Below the pieces are notes generated by a model. That model had not been told where the DNA came from. It searched no databases and was given only the letters and a program-made list of their open reading frames with translations. A stretch of 64,000 nucleotides of DNA from Forficula auricularia (taxonomy: Eukaryota > Arthropoda > Insecta > Dermaptera > Forficulidae): the NCBI GenBank assembly GCA_024734495.1, contig JALMQS010000055.1, positions 10,759,340-10,823,339 on the forward strand, written 5' to 3'. This document shows positions 62,850 to 64,000 of this stretch, in pieces. Every line of letters starts with the position of its first letter. The first letter of the stretch is position 1. The translations under genes were made by a program, and so were the position numbers.

Positions 62850-64000
62850 GTGTTTGACCTCTCTAAATGTCTCGCATCCCATATCCCCAATTATTTGGTT
62901 GAAATATTCTAATCTGGGTCTTCCCCTTCCCTTTTCTTTCCCACCTCCCCTCCAATATATCCCTAAGCAGTCCCCCAAGTCTCAGTGTGTGCCCCATCAT
63001 CTGACCTCTTCTCTTCTTCAGACTCTTCCACAAGGTTCTTCTTTCTCCGATTCTTCCAAGAACTTCTTCATTTGTAATTTTATCCATCCATTTGATATTC
63101 ATCATTCTTCTGTAGCACCACATTTCGAAAGCCTCTAATCTCTTTCTCTCCGCTTCTCTAATTGTCCAGGTTTCACACCCGTACATGGCTATGCTCCATA
63201 CATATGTCTTCAATAGCATCTTCCTGTTTTCTAAGCTGATTGAGGAGGAGCATAGTAGTTTTTGTTTTGAATTAAACCCCATTTTTGCTTGGGCAATTCT
63301 TGATTTAATTTCGTTTTCGCTCCTCCCACCCCATGTTATTTTACTTCCTAGGTAGCGGAATTCCTTAATTCCTTCTAGGTTTTCTTGGTTAATTTTGATG
63401 CATTCCTGTCTCGTTTGTTCTTTTTTTGTACATACTAGGACCTTGGTTTTATTCTTGTTTATTTTCATTTTGATTTCTTCTATTAGGATTTGGTTAATTC
63501 CATTCAGGGCGTCCTCTAATTCTTTTTTATTGCTTCCTAGAAGGGCAATGTCATCGGCAAATCTTAACATAGCGATCTTTTGACCTTGGATTTCGATACC
63601 TGTATCAATTTTGTCTTTGAATTCTTTAATCGCTTCTTCTATGTATAAGTTGAAAATCATGGGTGACAGCACACATCCTTGTCTTACACCTTTTTTATTT
63701 TGGCTTCTCTTTGCTCATCTCCAATATTTATAATTGCCGTCTGGTTTTGATATAGATTGTAGATTAGTCTTCTCTCCCTGAATTTTATTCCCGCCTGTTT
63801 TAAGATTTTAAACATAATTTCCCAATTGACGTTATTATGCGTATACGTATATTATGCTTTTTCTAGGTCTATGAATCCGATGTAGACAGATTCTTCCCTG
63901 ATAAAAGCCCTTTCTATTATTAGTCTAAGAGAGAGAATTGCTTCTCGGGTGCCTCTGTTTCTTCTAAAGCCGAACTGGTCTTCCCCCAGATTTTCTTCAA
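62850..64000 (-). pseudogene. RTE-like LINE ORF2, RT domain, running off the window
   Basis: On the minus strand from the window edge: ENLGEDQFGFRRNRGTREAI (RT motifs 1-2), YIGFIDLEKA (motif A with catalytic Asp), a short inserted palindromic word with a stop, NVNWEIMFKILKQAGI, a frameshift, then LSPMIFNLYIEEAI (motif B), MLRFADDIALLGSNKKELED (motif C, FADD), REFRYLGSKITWGG and CETWTIREAERKRLEAFEMW to GMRDI. It shares most of its length with 54128-54908 at high identity. The 3' tail and (ATG)n are missing at the satellite junction. The endonuclease half lies beyond the window. Confidence 0.88.

Overview
The window looks like nuclear DNA of an insect, or at least an arthropod. It is AT-rich, has no operons and almost no open coding sequence, and is dominated by transposable elements (TEs) of families typical of insect genomes. 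The one host gene I recognise is the first coding exon of an insect-type cGMP-dependent protein kinase (foraging/PKG), on the minus strand at 51291-51700, with a GC-rich promoter-like region just upstream (51.72-52.05 kb). No other PKG exon was found between 1 and 51290. If the gene continues leftward, most of the window would be its TE-filled first intron. A 100-N assembly gap lies at 5060-5159.

Layout. 0-6 kb: a foldback element with ACCGACTTC ends, a hAT MITE with target-site duplication (TSD), a Penelope-like element (PLE) with a readable GIY-YIG endonuclease, hAT ends and a CR1/jockey-like LINE fragment. 6-11 kb: mostly relic repeats. 11.3-16.4 kb: a hairpin element carrying a second ACCGACTTC element as an insertion, a decayed LINE, and two more ACCGACTTC copies. 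19.6-20.1 kb: a deletion derivative of a piggyBac element with TTAA on both sides. 22.0-23.6 kb: a perfect 140-bp tandem duplication, then a frameshifted DD34D mariner. 24.2-27 kb: a BED-finger hAT relic, a 41-bp tandem array split by a MITE, an inverted hammerhead-like element and a 620-bp foldback. 28-32 kb: further foldbacks and three Harbinger-type MITEs. 33.0-33.7 kb: an inverted array of 120-bp units. 36.7-38.4 kb: a LINE relic and a long inverted repeat. 39.7-44.9 kb: three CCGGGTGAG-ended elements, two carrying a DUF4817-like helix-turn-helix remnant. 47.8-50.9 kb: tRNA-like SINEs and a near-perfect 215-bp-arm foldback. 51.3-52.1 kb: the PKG exon and promoter. 52.3-53.5 kb: a hAT element with 8-bp TSD. 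54.1-57.1 kb: an RTE-like LINE, foldbacks and a SINE. 57.5-60.3 kb: giant palindromes. 60.3-62.8 kb: a roughly 180-bp satellite. 62.85-64.0 kb: a second RTE-like LINE running off the window end.

Two signals recur. First, inverted or foldback structure is extremely dense: about 25 separate loci form hairpins with arms from about 20 to 500 bp. Second, at least eight loci carry short repeats containing a hammerhead-like core (CTGANGA, a hairpin, then GAAA), often as inverted pairs and in one case flanking the PLE gene fragment. Class assignments rest on reading termini, target duplications and translated motifs by eye. No database search was possible.
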